A DNA stretch of 64,000 bases from Dyadobacter chenwenxiniae (GTDB lineage Bacteria > Bacteroidota > Bacteroidia > Cytophagales > Spirosomataceae): NCBI RefSeq assembly GCF_022869785.1, contig NZ_CP094997.1, positions 5,084,001 to 5,148,000 of the forward strand. Direction: 5' to 3'. Both the position numbers and the translations under genes were made by a program. Positions 50,021-59,937 of the stretch are shown here, one piece after another. The notes under the pieces are model-generated. The model saw only the letters and a list, made by a program, of their open reading frames with translations. It was not told the origin of the DNA and did no database searches. How positions within the stretch are numbered: position 1 is the stretch's first letter; each line of letters starts with the position of its first letter.

Positions 50021-51832
50021 ATGGCCAAAAGTGACACTTCTCCTGACCCGGCATCGCCCTTTGCGGTGCGGAAAATAAGCTGGCAAGGGCTTAAAACGAC
50101 GCTTGATCTGCTCAGATATATACGGCCCTATCGGATCACATTCATTGTTGGACTGGTATTTCTTGCACTTTCCACGGCTACATCGCTCGCTTTTCCGAAG
50201 CTTGTTGGCAGCATTATCGAGGTTATCGAGGGCAAATCGCCTTATACGATCAATCAAATCACGCTTTTCCTGTTTCTTGTGCTGATATGCCAGGCGATAT
50301 TTTCTTATTTCCGGGTTTATCTTTTTACCAAAGTCAGCGAACTGGCGATGACCAATATCCGGTCAGATGTCTTTACCAAAATCATCACATTACCCATTGC
50401 CTTCCTCGAACAGCGGCGCGTAGGCGAACTCACGAGCCGCATTACTTCTGATGTTTCTCAGCTGCAAGGATTACTCTCTTTTACACTGGCAGAGGTTTTC
50501 AGGCAGGTTGCCACATTGATCGTGGGTGTTTCCATTCTTTTTTATACTTCCTGGAAACTCACGCTTTTCATGTTGGCCACATTCCCGGTGCTGGTGATCG
50601 CTTCCGTATTTTTTGGCCGGCATCAGCGCAGGCTTTCCAAAAAAGTGCAGGATGAGCTGGCTGCGGCCAATGTGGTTGTGGAGGAGACATTGCAGTCTGT
50701 TAATGTGGTCAAAGCGTTTACCAATGAGCCGCTGGAAGTGAACCGCTACCAGCTGATCCTTAAAAAAGTGGTGGATCTTTCGCTTTACGCTGCCGCGTTC
50801 CGTGGCGGATTTGTTTCGTTTATCATTTTTGCTCTGTTTGGCGGGATTGTTGGCGTAGTCTGGTATGGTGCCGGGCTTGTCCAGGCCGGGGAATTCGGGC
50901 TTTCCGATCTTTTTACATTTATTCTTTACACCACATTCATAGGCGCGTCCATCAGCGGAATGGGTGATTTATATGCACAGATCAACCGCGTAATCGGTGC
51001 TTCCGAGCGGATTTTCGAGATTTTGGAAGAAGAGCCTGAGATGGATCTGGAAACAGCAAGAAATGCTTCGGCTACGCCAATCGAGGGAAGCATTTCATAT
51101 CAGGATGTGCATTTTTCCTATCCTTCACGGCCGGATCTTCCTGTTTTAAGAGGAATTTCATTTCAAATTCAGGCAGGGGAGAAAATCGCGTTAGTGGGAT
51201 ACAGCGGTGCCGGAAAGTCTACGATCATTCAGCTGCTCATGCGCTTTTATGATTATCAAACGGGCCATATTCTCGTTGACGGCAAACCACTTCATGAATA
51301 CGGCCTTACCGAATTACGGAAGAACATTGCCATTGTGCCGCAGGAAGTAATGCTTTTCGGCGGAACAATTTATGAGAACATTGCTTACGGCAAACCCAAC
51401 GCCACGCGAGAAGAAATTTACGATGCCGCCCGACGTGCGCACGCCAGGGAATTCATTGAGACATTCCCGGAAAAGTTTGACACCGTGGTTGGCGAACGCG
51501 GCATTAAGCTTTCCGGCGGCCAGCGCCAGCGCATTGCCATTGCCCGCGCCATTCTGAAAGATCCCAAGATCCTGATCCTCGACGAAGCAACGAGTTCGCT
51601 CGATGCAGAATCAGAAAAGCTGGTGCAGATTGCATTGGATGAATTGATGAAAAACCGCACTACGATCGTCATAGCGCACCGTTTGGCCACGATCCGAAAA
51701 GTGGATATGATCTATGTGATCCGGGAAGGGCGCATTGCGGAATCGGGCACGCATCAGCAATTAACGCTTATGGACAATGGTTTGTACGCAAATCTGATCA
51801 AATTGCAGTTTGAAACCGCAGAAAGCAATTGA
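50021..51832 (+). CDS. ABC exporter, fused permease and ATP-binding domains
   Basis: 603 aa, MsbA/LmrA-like half transporter working as a homodimer. Six helices occupy about residues 30-330. In the nucleotide-binding domain Walker A is GYSGAGKST (about 392), the signature is LSGGQRQR (about 498) and Walker B is ILILDEATS (about 520). It may export lipids or drugs. The stop codon overlaps the start of the MutS-like gene (TGATG), so the two are translationally coupled. Confidence 0.92.
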   Translation: MAKSDTSPDPASPFAVRKISWQGLKTTLDLLRYIRPYRITFIVGLVFLALSTATSLAFPKLVGSIIEVIEGKSPYTINQITLFLFLVLICQAIFSYFRVYLFTKVSELAMTNIRSDVFTKIITLPIAFLEQRRVGELTSRITSDVSQLQGLLSFTLAEVFRQVATLIVGVSILFYTSWKLTLFMLATFPVLVIASVFFGRHQRRLSKKVQDELAAANVVVEETLQSVNVVKAFTNEPLEVNRYQLILKKVVDLSLYAAAFRGGFVSFIIFALFGGIVGVVWYGAGLVQAGEFGLSDLFTFILYTTFIGASISGMGDLYAQINRVIGASERIFEILEEEPEMDLETARNASATPIEGSISYQDVHFSYPSRPDLPVLRGISFQIQAGEKIALVGYSGAGKSTIIQLLMRFYDYQTGHILVDGKPLHEYGLTELRKNIAIVPQEVMLFGGTIYENIAYGKPNATREEIYDAARRAHAREFIETFPEKFDTVVGERGIKLSGGQRQRIAIARAILKDPKILILDEATSSLDAESEKLVQIALDELMKNRTTIVIAHRLATIRKVDMIYVIREGRIAESGTHQQLTLMDNGLYANLIKLQFETAESN

Positions 51833-53640
51833 TGGAAACAAGCAGTAAAGCCCACAGATCATCCCAAGAATTTTTTGAAACTGAGAAAAACAAAGCAGGC
51901 ATCGCAGAAGCAGCCGCATTGCAGAACTTCAATCAGCTAGCCATTGCCAGATTACTCGTTTTTTTTGCGATGATCTTCTTCCTATGGCTCTGGAATCATC
52001 AGAATCAGCCGGTCTGGGGATTGGTTGCATTTGGATTGCTTGTTATTTTCCTCATTTCCATGCGCCGCCAGCAAGCCGCCCGCAAGCTGCGCGATTTTCA
52101 GCGAAACCTGGGCATTATCAACACGGATGAGCTCAACAGGCTTTCATTCCGATTTACAAGAAATGATTCCGGGTTTCAGTTCCAGGAAAAGGACCATGCA
52201 TATGGAAGCGACCTGGACATATTTGGCGATTATTCCCTTTACAAACTTTTAAACCGGACACGCACCGGAGAAGGCAGCCGTCGGCTTGCCAACTGGCTAA
52301 AAAACCATGCGGACGTGAAAGAAATAAAGCTTCGGCAGGATGCAGCAGCGGATTTCAGCCAGCATCCGGAAATGATCCAGTCGTTGGAAGCCACAGCATT
52401 ATTGCATGAGCATGCCGCAGAGCAATTGGGTGATTTCAGGAAATGGTCGACGGAATTTATGAACAAAGATCTGGCGCGCCTGCTTCCCTTTCGCTGGATT
52501 AGTATCCTCACTGTTGTTGTTGCCGTCCTCTTCTTATTTTCCATTTTGCCTGCCTGGCCTTTGCTCCTATGCATTGCTGTCAATGCTGTACTGATCGCGC
52601 GTTTCAAAGCTTACATTGAATCCGTTGCAAACCGCACGGCGGCACTGGGCAAAACATTGGTTTCCTATGGTGAGATCCTGGAAATTGCACAATCCTTTCC
52701 CTACCAGGCGCAATGGTGGTTAGACCGCAAAGCGCGCATTGAAGGTTCCGGCAATGCATTGAAACAAGCCGGTGTGCTTTTCGAGAGACTGGATTATCGG
52801 AATAACATCTTTTTCTCGCTGCTTGTAGGCATTCCAACACTTTGGGACATTCACTGTCTCGCCGGACTTGAAAGCTGGAAGCAAAATTACCACGACAGAT
52901 TAGCCGACTGGCTGGACGTCCTGGCCGACGTGGAAGCCATGAACAGCCTCGGCGGTCATGCATTTGCTAACCCCGACTATATCGCGCCGAACGTTACCAG
53001 TTCACCTGCATTTGAAATTGACACGATTGCGATGGGACATCCGCTTATTCCATTGGATAGACGCATCAGCAATGATTTCAGCGTTGCGGGAACGGGCCAT
53101 ACGATTTTGGTAACCGGCTCAAATATGTCAGGCAAAAGCACATTCCTCCGGACAATCGGGTTAAACTTCGTGCTGGCGCAGATGGGCGCCGTGGTGAGTG
53201 CCAAGACTTTTAAATGTTCAACCGTCCGTGTTTTCAGCAGCATGCGCACGCAGGATTCGCTTGAAGAAAGCACTTCGTCTTTTTATGCTGAATTAAAAAG
53301 ATTGCGAAAACTGCTGGAACTGGCCGACGAACAAGGTGCACCGCCTGTTTTCTATCTTTTGGACGAAATCCTGAAAGGGACCAATTCTTCCGACCGCCAC
53401 CGTGGAGCCGAGGCATTGATCAGACAATTGCATACCAAGCAGGCGTCGGGCCTGGTTTCCACGCACGATCTTGAACTCGGGGAATGGGGCGCAACTGAAA
53501 ATTATGTTCACAATTTCCATTTCAGATCTGATGTGGAAAATGGCGAATTGCTGTTCGATTATAAGCTGCACGACGGAATTTGCAAGAGTTTCAATGCGTC
53601 GGAATTGATGCGGATGATGGGCATCAACATTGACAAATAA
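51832..53640 (+). CDS. MutS-related ATPase with transmembrane segments
   Basis: 602 aa. The C-terminal ATPase has Walker A TGSNMSGKSTFL (about 436-446), a QDSLEESTSSFYAEL stretch and Walker B YLLDEILKGTNSSDRH, as in MutS domain V. The N-terminal mismatch-recognition domain is absent. Hydrophobic helices near residues 42-75 and near 222-258 predict a membrane anchor. This is a distinct MutS-like group known in Bacteroidota, not MutS1 or MutS2. Its role is unknown; membrane location suggests it does not perform classical repair. Confidence 0.85.
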   Translation: METSSKAHRSSQEFFETEKNKAGIAEAAALQNFNQLAIARLLVFFAMIFFLWLWNHQNQPVWGLVAFGLLVIFLISMRRQQAARKLRDFQRNLGIINTDELNRLSFRFTRNDSGFQFQEKDHAYGSDLDIFGDYSLYKLLNRTRTGEGSRRLANWLKNHADVKEIKLRQDAAADFSQHPEMIQSLEATALLHEHAAEQLGDFRKWSTEFMNKDLARLLPFRWISILTVVVAVLFLFSILPAWPLLLCIAVNAVLIARFKAYIESVANRTAALGKTLVSYGEILEIAQSFPYQAQWWLDRKARIEGSGNALKQAGVLFERLDYRNNIFFSLLVGIPTLWDIHCLAGLESWKQNYHDRLADWLDVLADVEAMNSLGGHAFANPDYIAPNVTSSPAFEIDTIAMGHPLIPLDRRISNDFSVAGTGHTILVTGSNMSGKSTFLRTIGLNFVLAQMGAVVSAKTFKCSTVRVFSSMRTQDSLEESTSSFYAELKRLRKLLELADEQGAPPVFYLLDEILKGTNSSDRHRGAEALIRQLHTKQASGLVSTHDLELGEWGATENYVHNFHFRSDVENGELLFDYKLHDGICKSFNASELMRMMGINIDK

Positions 53641-53767
53641 TGTTTTGCCGGGATTTGCGTAACTTTACCGGGTTCAATTACGTTTCTTAGTTCTGATAGT
53701 GGATTAAGGATTTTAATATTAGATTTAGTACTTTAATTAATAACAAATAACGATCACTGAAACCTGA

Positions 53768-55084
53768 ATGGAAGTATTAATAATGGCAGGACAGCTCATT
53801 CTGGGCTTATCAATTTTGGTAGGGTTGCATGAATGGGGACATATGTTCGCTGCGAAAATGTTTGGGATGCGAGTTGAAAAATACTTCATAGGTTTTCCTC
53901 CGAAGATATTCAGCTTTCAAAAAGGAGAAACAGAGTATGGCATCGGCGCAATCCCGCTGGGTGGTTTCGTAAAAATATCCGGTATGATCGACGAATCCAT
54001 GGATACGGAGGCAATGAGTAAAGAGCCTCAACCCTGGGAATTCCGCTCGAAACCGGCCTGGCAGCGCTTAATCGTCATGTTAGGAGGGATTATCGTCAAT
54101 GTAATCGTGGGGATTTTCATATTCATTGTGATCGCGTATAACGATGGGGATAAGTATCTTTCCAGCACGGAGGTGAATAAATATGGTATTGTAGCAGGTG
54201 ATCTGGCAAAGGAAATCGGCTTGCAGACAGGTGATAAAATTGTAAGGGTTAACGGCAAGCCTTTCACCAATTTCGATGAACTGGGCAGCTCCGAAGTTTT
54301 GCTTGGCAGCAACAGTTCATATACAGTTAACCGCGCAGGCAAGGAAGTTGAAATTGATATCCCAAATAACTTTATTGAGAAACTATCTGATCCTGAGGAG
54401 AAAAGAGGCTTTATCCGGCCTTTGGAACCGTTCAAGATCGGGGAAGTTGTTCCGGCATCCCCTGCTCAAAAGGCTGGCTTGCTAACCGGTGATAAGGTCG
54501 TTTCAATAAACGGTCAGCCGATCCAGTTTTTCCACGAATTACAGGCACAGCTGAAAAGCTTAAAAGGCAAAAAAGCGGAACTGATCGTTCAGCGCGGAGC
54601 AGGTCAGAAAACACTGAATACGACTGTGGATGAGGACGGAACATTGGGTTTCTATCCTGAAAGTCTGCTGAATTATACGGCTGTGAAGTATTCATTGGGA
54701 CAAGCGATTGCAGTCGGCACGAATGATGCATTTGCAGTAGTTTACAATAATATCAAGGGTTTTGGTAAAATATTCAGAGGCGAGGTCTCTGCTTCTAAGG
54801 CATTGAGCGGACCGATCGGCATTGCCCGTATGTTCGGTGGCGTTTGGGACTGGAGCCGCTTTTGGTATCTGACAGGATTGCTTTCAATGGTGCTCGCATT
54901 CATGAACGCATTACCCATTCCGGCCCTGGATGGCGGCCACGCAGTGATCCTTTCCTATGAGATTATTTCGGGACGCAAGCCATCTGACAGATTCCTTGAA
55001 AACGCTCAGAAAGTCGGCATGGTGCTTTTACTTGGCCTGATGGCTTTTGCAATATTTAATGATGTCTGGAAAGCAGTATTCTAA
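53768..55084 (+). CDS. rseP: RIP metalloprotease RseP (site-2 protease)
   Basis: 438 aa intramembrane zinc protease. The catalytic HEWGH lies at residues 21-25, and the second-ligand region is LPIPALDGGHAV. Two PDZ domains are visible (GLQTGDKIVRVNGKPF and GLLTGDKVVSINGQPI). It cleaves membrane proteins such as anti-sigma factors after a first cut. An anti-sigma-like candidate is the protein at 46657-48078, but no link is shown. Its 3' end overlaps the next gene. Confidence 0.93.
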   Translation: MEVLIMAGQLILGLSILVGLHEWGHMFAAKMFGMRVEKYFIGFPPKIFSFQKGETEYGIGAIPLGGFVKISGMIDESMDTEAMSKEPQPWEFRSKPAWQRLIVMLGGIIVNVIVGIFIFIVIAYNDGDKYLSSTEVNKYGIVAGDLAKEIGLQTGDKIVRVNGKPFTNFDELGSSEVLLGSNSSYTVNRAGKEVEIDIPNNFIEKLSDPEEKRGFIRPLEPFKIGEVVPASPAQKAGLLTGDKVVSINGQPIQFFHELQAQLKSLKGKKAELIVQRGAGQKTLNTTVDEDGTLGFYPESLLNYTAVKYSLGQAIAVGTNDAFAVVYNNIKGFGKIFRGEVSASKALSGPIGIARMFGGVWDWSRFWYLTGLLSMVLAFMNALPIPALDGGHAVILSYEIISGRKPSDRFLENAQKVGMVLLLGLMAFAIFNDVWKAVF

Positions 55085-55604
55085 TAAGTTTATCAGAGGA
55101 AATAAGGAAAGGACGAAGAGCTTAATCCTCTTTCCTTTCCTTATTTTTTTCGTTTTGACGCTGTCGTCCTCCGTGCACGATTACCACGTAAGCGTCACGC
55201 AGATGCAGTACAACCCTGCAATCAAAACGTTCGAAGTGAGTATACGTATGTTCACGGACGATCTTGAGCGTGCGCTGTCACAAGGAAATGACAAGCAGCG
55301 CGTTGTTATCAAGAACAATGACAAGAACGATCCGTTGGTCGAGCGTTATGTTTTGAAATCATTTTTTCTGATGGATCATCAGAAAAAGCCCGTTGTAACG
55401 AAATATGTGGGTAAGGAGCAGGAGGAGGATGCGACGTGGGTATATTTGGAAATTCCATTTCAGGGTCCTCTGAATGGTTACAAGTTACAAAACAGCACAC
55501 TGATGGAAGTTTTTGATGATCAGGTCAATATGACGAACATTAAAAACGCGTCTGAAAAACGCACATTCTTGTTTAAAAAGGGACAAGCTGTACACATTCT
55601 TTAA
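55059..55604 (+). CDS. DUF6702 family protein
   Basis: 181 aa from tandem ATGs at 55059/55062, overlapping rseP by 26 nt. An N-terminal hydrophobic segment (about 24-41, LILFPFLIFFVLTLSSS) is a signal anchor or signal peptide. The rest is a small periplasmic domain with HVSVTQMQYNPAIKTFEVSIRMFTDDLERAL, the DUF6702 hallmark. Function unknown. Overlap with rseP implies co-translation. Confidence 0.82.
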   Translation: MMSGKQYSNKFIRGNKERTKSLILFPFLIFFVLTLSSSVHDYHVSVTQMQYNPAIKTFEVSIRMFTDDLERALSQGNDKQRVVIKNNDKNDPLVERYVLKSFFLMDHQKKPVVTKYVGKEQEEDATWVYLEIPFQGPLNGYKLQNSTLMEVFDDQVNMTNIKNASEKRTFLFKKGQAVHIL

Positions 55605-55730
55605 CCAATTTACGGTTAGTAAAAAGCCTGACACAGCCGTTGGTGGCATGGCTATTTTGTTTTATTGTTCCCTTTCTTTTGAAAGTCATTATTTATATAT
55701 TGGGAAAAGATTATCTGTCAATTTGACAGA

Positions 55731-58253
55731 ATGCCTATGAAATTTGAACCTTCTGACTTATATAGTCGGCTGCTAATGTCCGATTCGGATATGGATAGCC
55801 TTGAAATTGTCCCTCTTGGTGGCCCCGATGGCTCCGATGAGCCTTTTGAACTCCCTGAAGAACTTGCGATACTGCCGATCAGGCAAACAGTGCTTTTCCC
55901 CGGAATGGTAATACCCGTAACCGTTGTGCGCCAGAAAGCCATTCGGTTAGTTAAAAAGATATACAGGAATTCGGATATCAATCAACGCATATTAGGCGCT
56001 GTAACGCAGGCGATCCCCAACAAGGAGGACCCTACTGCCGAGGACCTTTACAATGTTGGAACAGTTGCCCAGATCTTGAAAATGATCACATTACCTGATG
56101 GCAATGTTACCATTATCGTGCAAGGAAGACAGCGTTTTGAGATCAAGACTATATTGCACGAAGAGCCCTATCTGACTGCCGAAGTAAAAGCCATTGACGA
56201 TTCTTTTGTTGGTCCTACCAAAAAAGAGTCCAAAGCACTTTTACAATCCTTGCGGGATGGCGCACACAAGATCATGCGCCTGAACCCTGAAATTCCTCAG
56301 GAAGCCCGCATTGCACTTGATAACATTGAAAGCCCGATTTTTCTGATTCATTTCCTTTCTTCCAACATTAATGTAGAAGTTGCCGACAAGCAAAAGCTGC
56401 TCGAAGAAAGAAATGGTCACAAACAGGCTACGCTCCTGCTGCAATACATGATGCGGGAGATTGAAATGCTGGAATTGAAACGGGAAATTCAGACCAAAGC
56501 CAGCTCTGATATTGATCAGCAGCAGCGTGATTATTTCCTTAGACAACAAATAAAAGTCCTGCATGACGAGCTCGGAATGGATAGTCCCGAGCGTGATCTC
56601 GACGACATCCGTTTAAAAGCAAGTCAGAAAAAATGGAGTGACTCGGTGCGCAGTCACTTTGAAAAAGAGCTGACCAAACTGCAACGCATTAACCCGATGG
56701 CGCCCGAATATCCGGTGACCATGAATTACCTGGAAATGCTGGTGGATTTGCCTTGGGGACAATATACCAAAGACAATTTCGACCTGGTCCGTGCGCAAAA
56801 AGTGCTGGATGCGGATCATTTCGGTTTGGAGAAGGTTAAGGAGCGGATCATTGAATATCTGGCCGTTTTGAAATTGAAAGGCAATTTGAAAGCGCCAATT
56901 CTCTGTTTATATGGCCCTCCGGGCGTTGGGAAAACATCATTAGGAAGATCCATTGCAAAAGCATTGAACCGCGAATACATCCGAATGGCGCTGGGCGGCG
57001 TGCATGATGAAGCGGAGATTCGTGGTCATAGGAAGACATATATCGGCGCCATGCCGGGGAAAATCATTCAAAACATTAAAAAGGCAGGATATGCAAACCC
57101 TGTTTTCATTCTGGATGAAATTGATAAAGTAAGCTCCGATTATCGCGGCGATCCTTCATCAGCATTGCTGGAAGTGCTCGATCCCGAGCAAAATTCTTCA
57201 TTTACAGATAATTACCTGGAAGTCGAATACGATCTTTCTAAGGTTTTATTCGTCGCAACAGCCAATGCACTGGACACGATCCACCCCGCATTGCGCGACC
57301 GGATGGAGATCATTGAGATGACAGGTTATACGATTGAAGAAAAATTGCAGATCGCAAAACGTTACCTCGTTCCAAAGCAGCGCAAAGATCATGGTCTGAA
57401 ATCAACCGACATTAAAATCGACGATGTTGCACTTACCAAGATCATTGAAGGGTATACAAGAGAATCCGGTGTGCGGAATTTGGAACAAAAAATAGGATCC
57501 GTTGTCCGCAAAATCGCGAAATCTGTTGCGATGGAGCAGGAATATCCAAAGACCGTTAAGGCAGAGCTGATAGAGAAATATCTGGGCGCAGAGATTTTTG
57601 ACAAAGATTTGTATCAGGACAATGATTTTGCCGGCGTGGTAACGGGACTTGCCTGGACTTCGGTGGGTGGTGAAATTCTCTTTATTGAAACCAGCCTGAG
57701 CCGCGGAAAAGGGAACCTCACATTATCCGGTCAGCTAGGCGACGTAATGAAAGAGTCCGCAGTGGCTGCATTATCTTATCTGAAAGCCAATGCAGACCGT
57801 TTAGGCATTGATTACAGGATTTTTAACCATTATGACCTGCACGTACACGTCCCCGCCGGCGCTGTGCCCAAGGACGGCCCTTCTGCCGGTGTAACAATGG
57901 TCACCTCTATGGCGTCTATCTTCACACAGCGCCGGGTGAAACCGTTCATCGCGATGACAGGCGAGATCACATTAAGGGGCAAAGTTTTACCTGTGGGAGG
58001 CGTTAAAGAGAAAATCCTGGCAGCGCGTCGTGCGGGTGTGAAGGAAATTATTCTTTGTGTGAAAAACCGCAAGGATGTGGAAGAAGTGCCTGCCAACTAT
58101 ATCAAAGATCTGTCGTTCCATTATGTAGACCAGATTGATGAAGTGCTGGAATATGCATTGCTGCCCGAGAAGGTAAAAAATGCCACAAACTTCATTTTCC
58201 CGGATGAGAAGAAAGAAAAACAGGAAAGCGGATATGTGACTGTGGATGCCTAA
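55731..58253 (+). CDS. lon: ATP-dependent protease Lon
   Basis: 840 aa. The N-terminal LAN substrate-binding domain starts at about ELAILPIRQTVLFPGMVIPV. The AAA domain has Walker A GPPGVGKTSLG (about 397) and FILDEIDK Walker B. The protease domain has the catalytic Ser in PKDGPSAGV (about 718) and Lys in GGVKEKI (about 761). It degrades damaged and regulatory proteins in the cytoplasm. Closed by the terminator at 58288-58315. Confidence 0.95.
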   Translation: MPMKFEPSDLYSRLLMSDSDMDSLEIVPLGGPDGSDEPFELPEELAILPIRQTVLFPGMVIPVTVVRQKAIRLVKKIYRNSDINQRILGAVTQAIPNKEDPTAEDLYNVGTVAQILKMITLPDGNVTIIVQGRQRFEIKTILHEEPYLTAEVKAIDDSFVGPTKKESKALLQSLRDGAHKIMRLNPEIPQEARIALDNIESPIFLIHFLSSNINVEVADKQKLLEERNGHKQATLLLQYMMREIEMLELKREIQTKASSDIDQQQRDYFLRQQIKVLHDELGMDSPERDLDDIRLKASQKKWSDSVRSHFEKELTKLQRINPMAPEYPVTMNYLEMLVDLPWGQYTKDNFDLVRAQKVLDADHFGLEKVKERIIEYLAVLKLKGNLKAPILCLYGPPGVGKTSLGRSIAKALNREYIRMALGGVHDEAEIRGHRKTYIGAMPGKIIQNIKKAGYANPVFILDEIDKVSSDYRGDPSSALLEVLDPEQNSSFTDNYLEVEYDLSKVLFVATANALDTIHPALRDRMEIIEMTGYTIEEKLQIAKRYLVPKQRKDHGLKSTDIKIDDVALTKIIEGYTRESGVRNLEQKIGSVVRKIAKSVAMEQEYPKTVKAELIEKYLGAEIFDKDLYQDNDFAGVVTGLAWTSVGGEILFIETSLSRGKGNLTLSGQLGDVMKESAVAALSYLKANADRLGIDYRIFNHYDLHVHVPAGAVPKDGPSAGVTMVTSMASIFTQRRVKPFIAMTGEITLRGKVLPVGGVKEKILAARRAGVKEIILCVKNRKDVEEVPANYIKDLSFHYVDQIDEVLEYALLPEKVKNATNFIFPDEKKEKQESGYVTVDA

Positions 58254-58287
58254 GGCCATTTTCAGAAATTAATATATTTTAAAATTC

Positions 58288-58315
58288 AAAAAAGACGCCC
58301 GCAGGCGTCTTTTTT
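58288..58315 (+). terminator. intrinsic terminator after lon
   Basis: Arms AAAAAAGACGCC (58288-58299) and GGCGTCTTTTTT (58304-58315) pair exactly with a 4-nt loop and a terminal T-run. Confidence 0.88.
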
Positions 58316-58373
58316 GCTTAAGGGTTCTTAAATCAAAAACACGTCCTGATATCAACAACTATTCATTATTAAA

Positions 58374-59897
58374 ATGTCCCTACCCCAGCTTTGCCCCCAA
58401 CTACTGGATCAGCGTCCAGACCTGTTGCCAAACCATCAAAATCTGCTTGCATTGCCCGAAAAGATCATTCAGTTTGGCACGGGCGTACTGCTTCGCGGTT
58501 TACCCGATTATTTTGTAAATAAGGCCAATCAGCAGGGAATATTCAATGGGCGGATAGTAGTTGTAAAATCCACAAACAGCGGTGGAACGGACGCTTTTGC
58601 AGCCCAACAAAACATTTTCTCGCACAGCATCCGCGGAATTGAGGATGGGAGCCAGGTGGATAAGCTCATTATTAACAGCGCCATCAGCAGGACCCTTTCG
58701 GCAAATACTAATTGGGCCGATATCTTGCAATGTGCACATAATGCTGATCTTAGAATTGTTATTTCAAATACAACCGAAGTCGGCATCCAATTGACCGATG
58801 ATGATATTTTTGCAAGTCCTCCCGCTTCCTACCCCGGCAAACTGACGGCTTATCTGTATGAGCGTTTCAAAGCTTTCGACGGAAGCGCTGACTCAGGCAT
58901 GGTGATTGTCCCTACCGAGCTGATCGTGAATAGTGGACAGAAGTTAAGGGATATCGTTTTTGAACAAGCCAAACGCCATAACCTGGACGAAACATTCGTA
59001 CAATGGCTGGAAGCGCATAATCATTTTTGCAGTTCGCTCGTAGACAGGATTGTCCCTGGCAAACCGGACGCAGAAACGATCGCTTCCATTTCGGAAAAGC
59101 AGGGTTATCAAGACGATTTGCTGATCGTTTCCGAAGTTTACAGACTGTGGGCCATTGAAGGAAGCGAGCATGTGCGATCGATTCTGAACTTTGCGGAAGC
59201 AGATAAGGGCGTTGTGATCGAACCGGACATTGATTTATACAGAGAATTAAAATTGCGCTTGCTTAACGGCACGCATACGCTTGCCTGTGGCCTCTGCTTT
59301 CTGAGCGGCCTCGATACAGTAAGTGAAAGCATGGAAAACCCTGAAACGGCCGCATTCATTGCAGATGTAATGTTGAATGAACTTGCCCCGGCGATCCCCT
59401 ATCCAGTGGACCCGGCGCGTGCGCAGGAATTCGGCAACCAGGTCCTGGACCGTTTTCGCAATCCGTTTATCCGCCATCAACTCATCGACATTACCGTGCA
59501 ATACACGGCTAAAATGAGAATGCGCAACATTCCGACATTGCTTAGTCACTACGAAAAATCCGAGCAGCCACCTGCGCTTTTTGCCAAAGGTTTCGCAGCA
59601 TTTTTGAAATTTATGAAGCCTGTTGTTCACAAAGATGGCGCTTATTATGGCGAGCGTGAAGGGCAACCTTATTCGATCCGCTGCGATGCTGCTCCTTATT
59701 TTGATGAAATGTGGAAGTCAGCCGCTTCGCCGCTGGACCTGGCAAGCAAAGTAATGTCCGATGTCTCAATTTGGGATACTGATTTGACACAACTTCCCGG
59801 ATTTCCGGAAGCTGTACATGCGCATATGGTTGAACCGGAAGCACTGGAAACTTTACGTATCGTTCCAGGGGCGGACGCCCCCAAGCTGGACATTTAA
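58374..59897 (+). CDS. uxaB: tagaturonate reductase (mannitol dehydrogenase family)
   Basis: 507 aa. It reduces D-tagaturonate to D-altronate with NADH in galacturonate catabolism. The N-terminal Rossmann region IIQFGTGVLLRGLPDYFV and the C-terminal KLRLLNGTHTLACGLCFLSG motif are typical of the UxaB/MtlD superfamily. It faces the kdgK-aldolase-uxaC genes nearby, giving it pathway context. Altronate dehydratase (uxaA) is not in the window. Confidence 0.9.
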   Translation: MSLPQLCPQLLDQRPDLLPNHQNLLALPEKIIQFGTGVLLRGLPDYFVNKANQQGIFNGRIVVVKSTNSGGTDAFAAQQNIFSHSIRGIEDGSQVDKLIINSAISRTLSANTNWADILQCAHNADLRIVISNTTEVGIQLTDDDIFASPPASYPGKLTAYLYERFKAFDGSADSGMVIVPTELIVNSGQKLRDIVFEQAKRHNLDETFVQWLEAHNHFCSSLVDRIVPGKPDAETIASISEKQGYQDDLLIVSEVYRLWAIEGSEHVRSILNFAEADKGVVIEPDIDLYRELKLRLLNGTHTLACGLCFLSGLDTVSESMENPETAAFIADVMLNELAPAIPYPVDPARAQEFGNQVLDRFRNPFIRHQLIDITVQYTAKMRMRNIPTLLSHYEKSEQPPALFAKGFAAFLKFMKPVVHKDGAYYGEREGQPYSIRCDAAPYFDEMWKSAASPLDLASKVMSDVSIWDTDLTQLPGFPEAVHAHMVEPEALETLRIVPGADAPKLDI

Positions 59898-59906
59898 TTA
59901 GACCAG

Positions 59907-59937
59907 GACTTTCCAGGTTTTAAAAAATTGAAAAGTC
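59907..59937. repeat. imperfect GACTTTCC hairpin after uxaB
   Basis: GACTTTCCAGGTTTT and AATTGAAAAGTC form an imperfect inverted repeat. It resembles the hairpin at 44568-44598, and lies between convergent stop codons of uxaB and the DUF3784-like gene. Confidence 0.5.
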
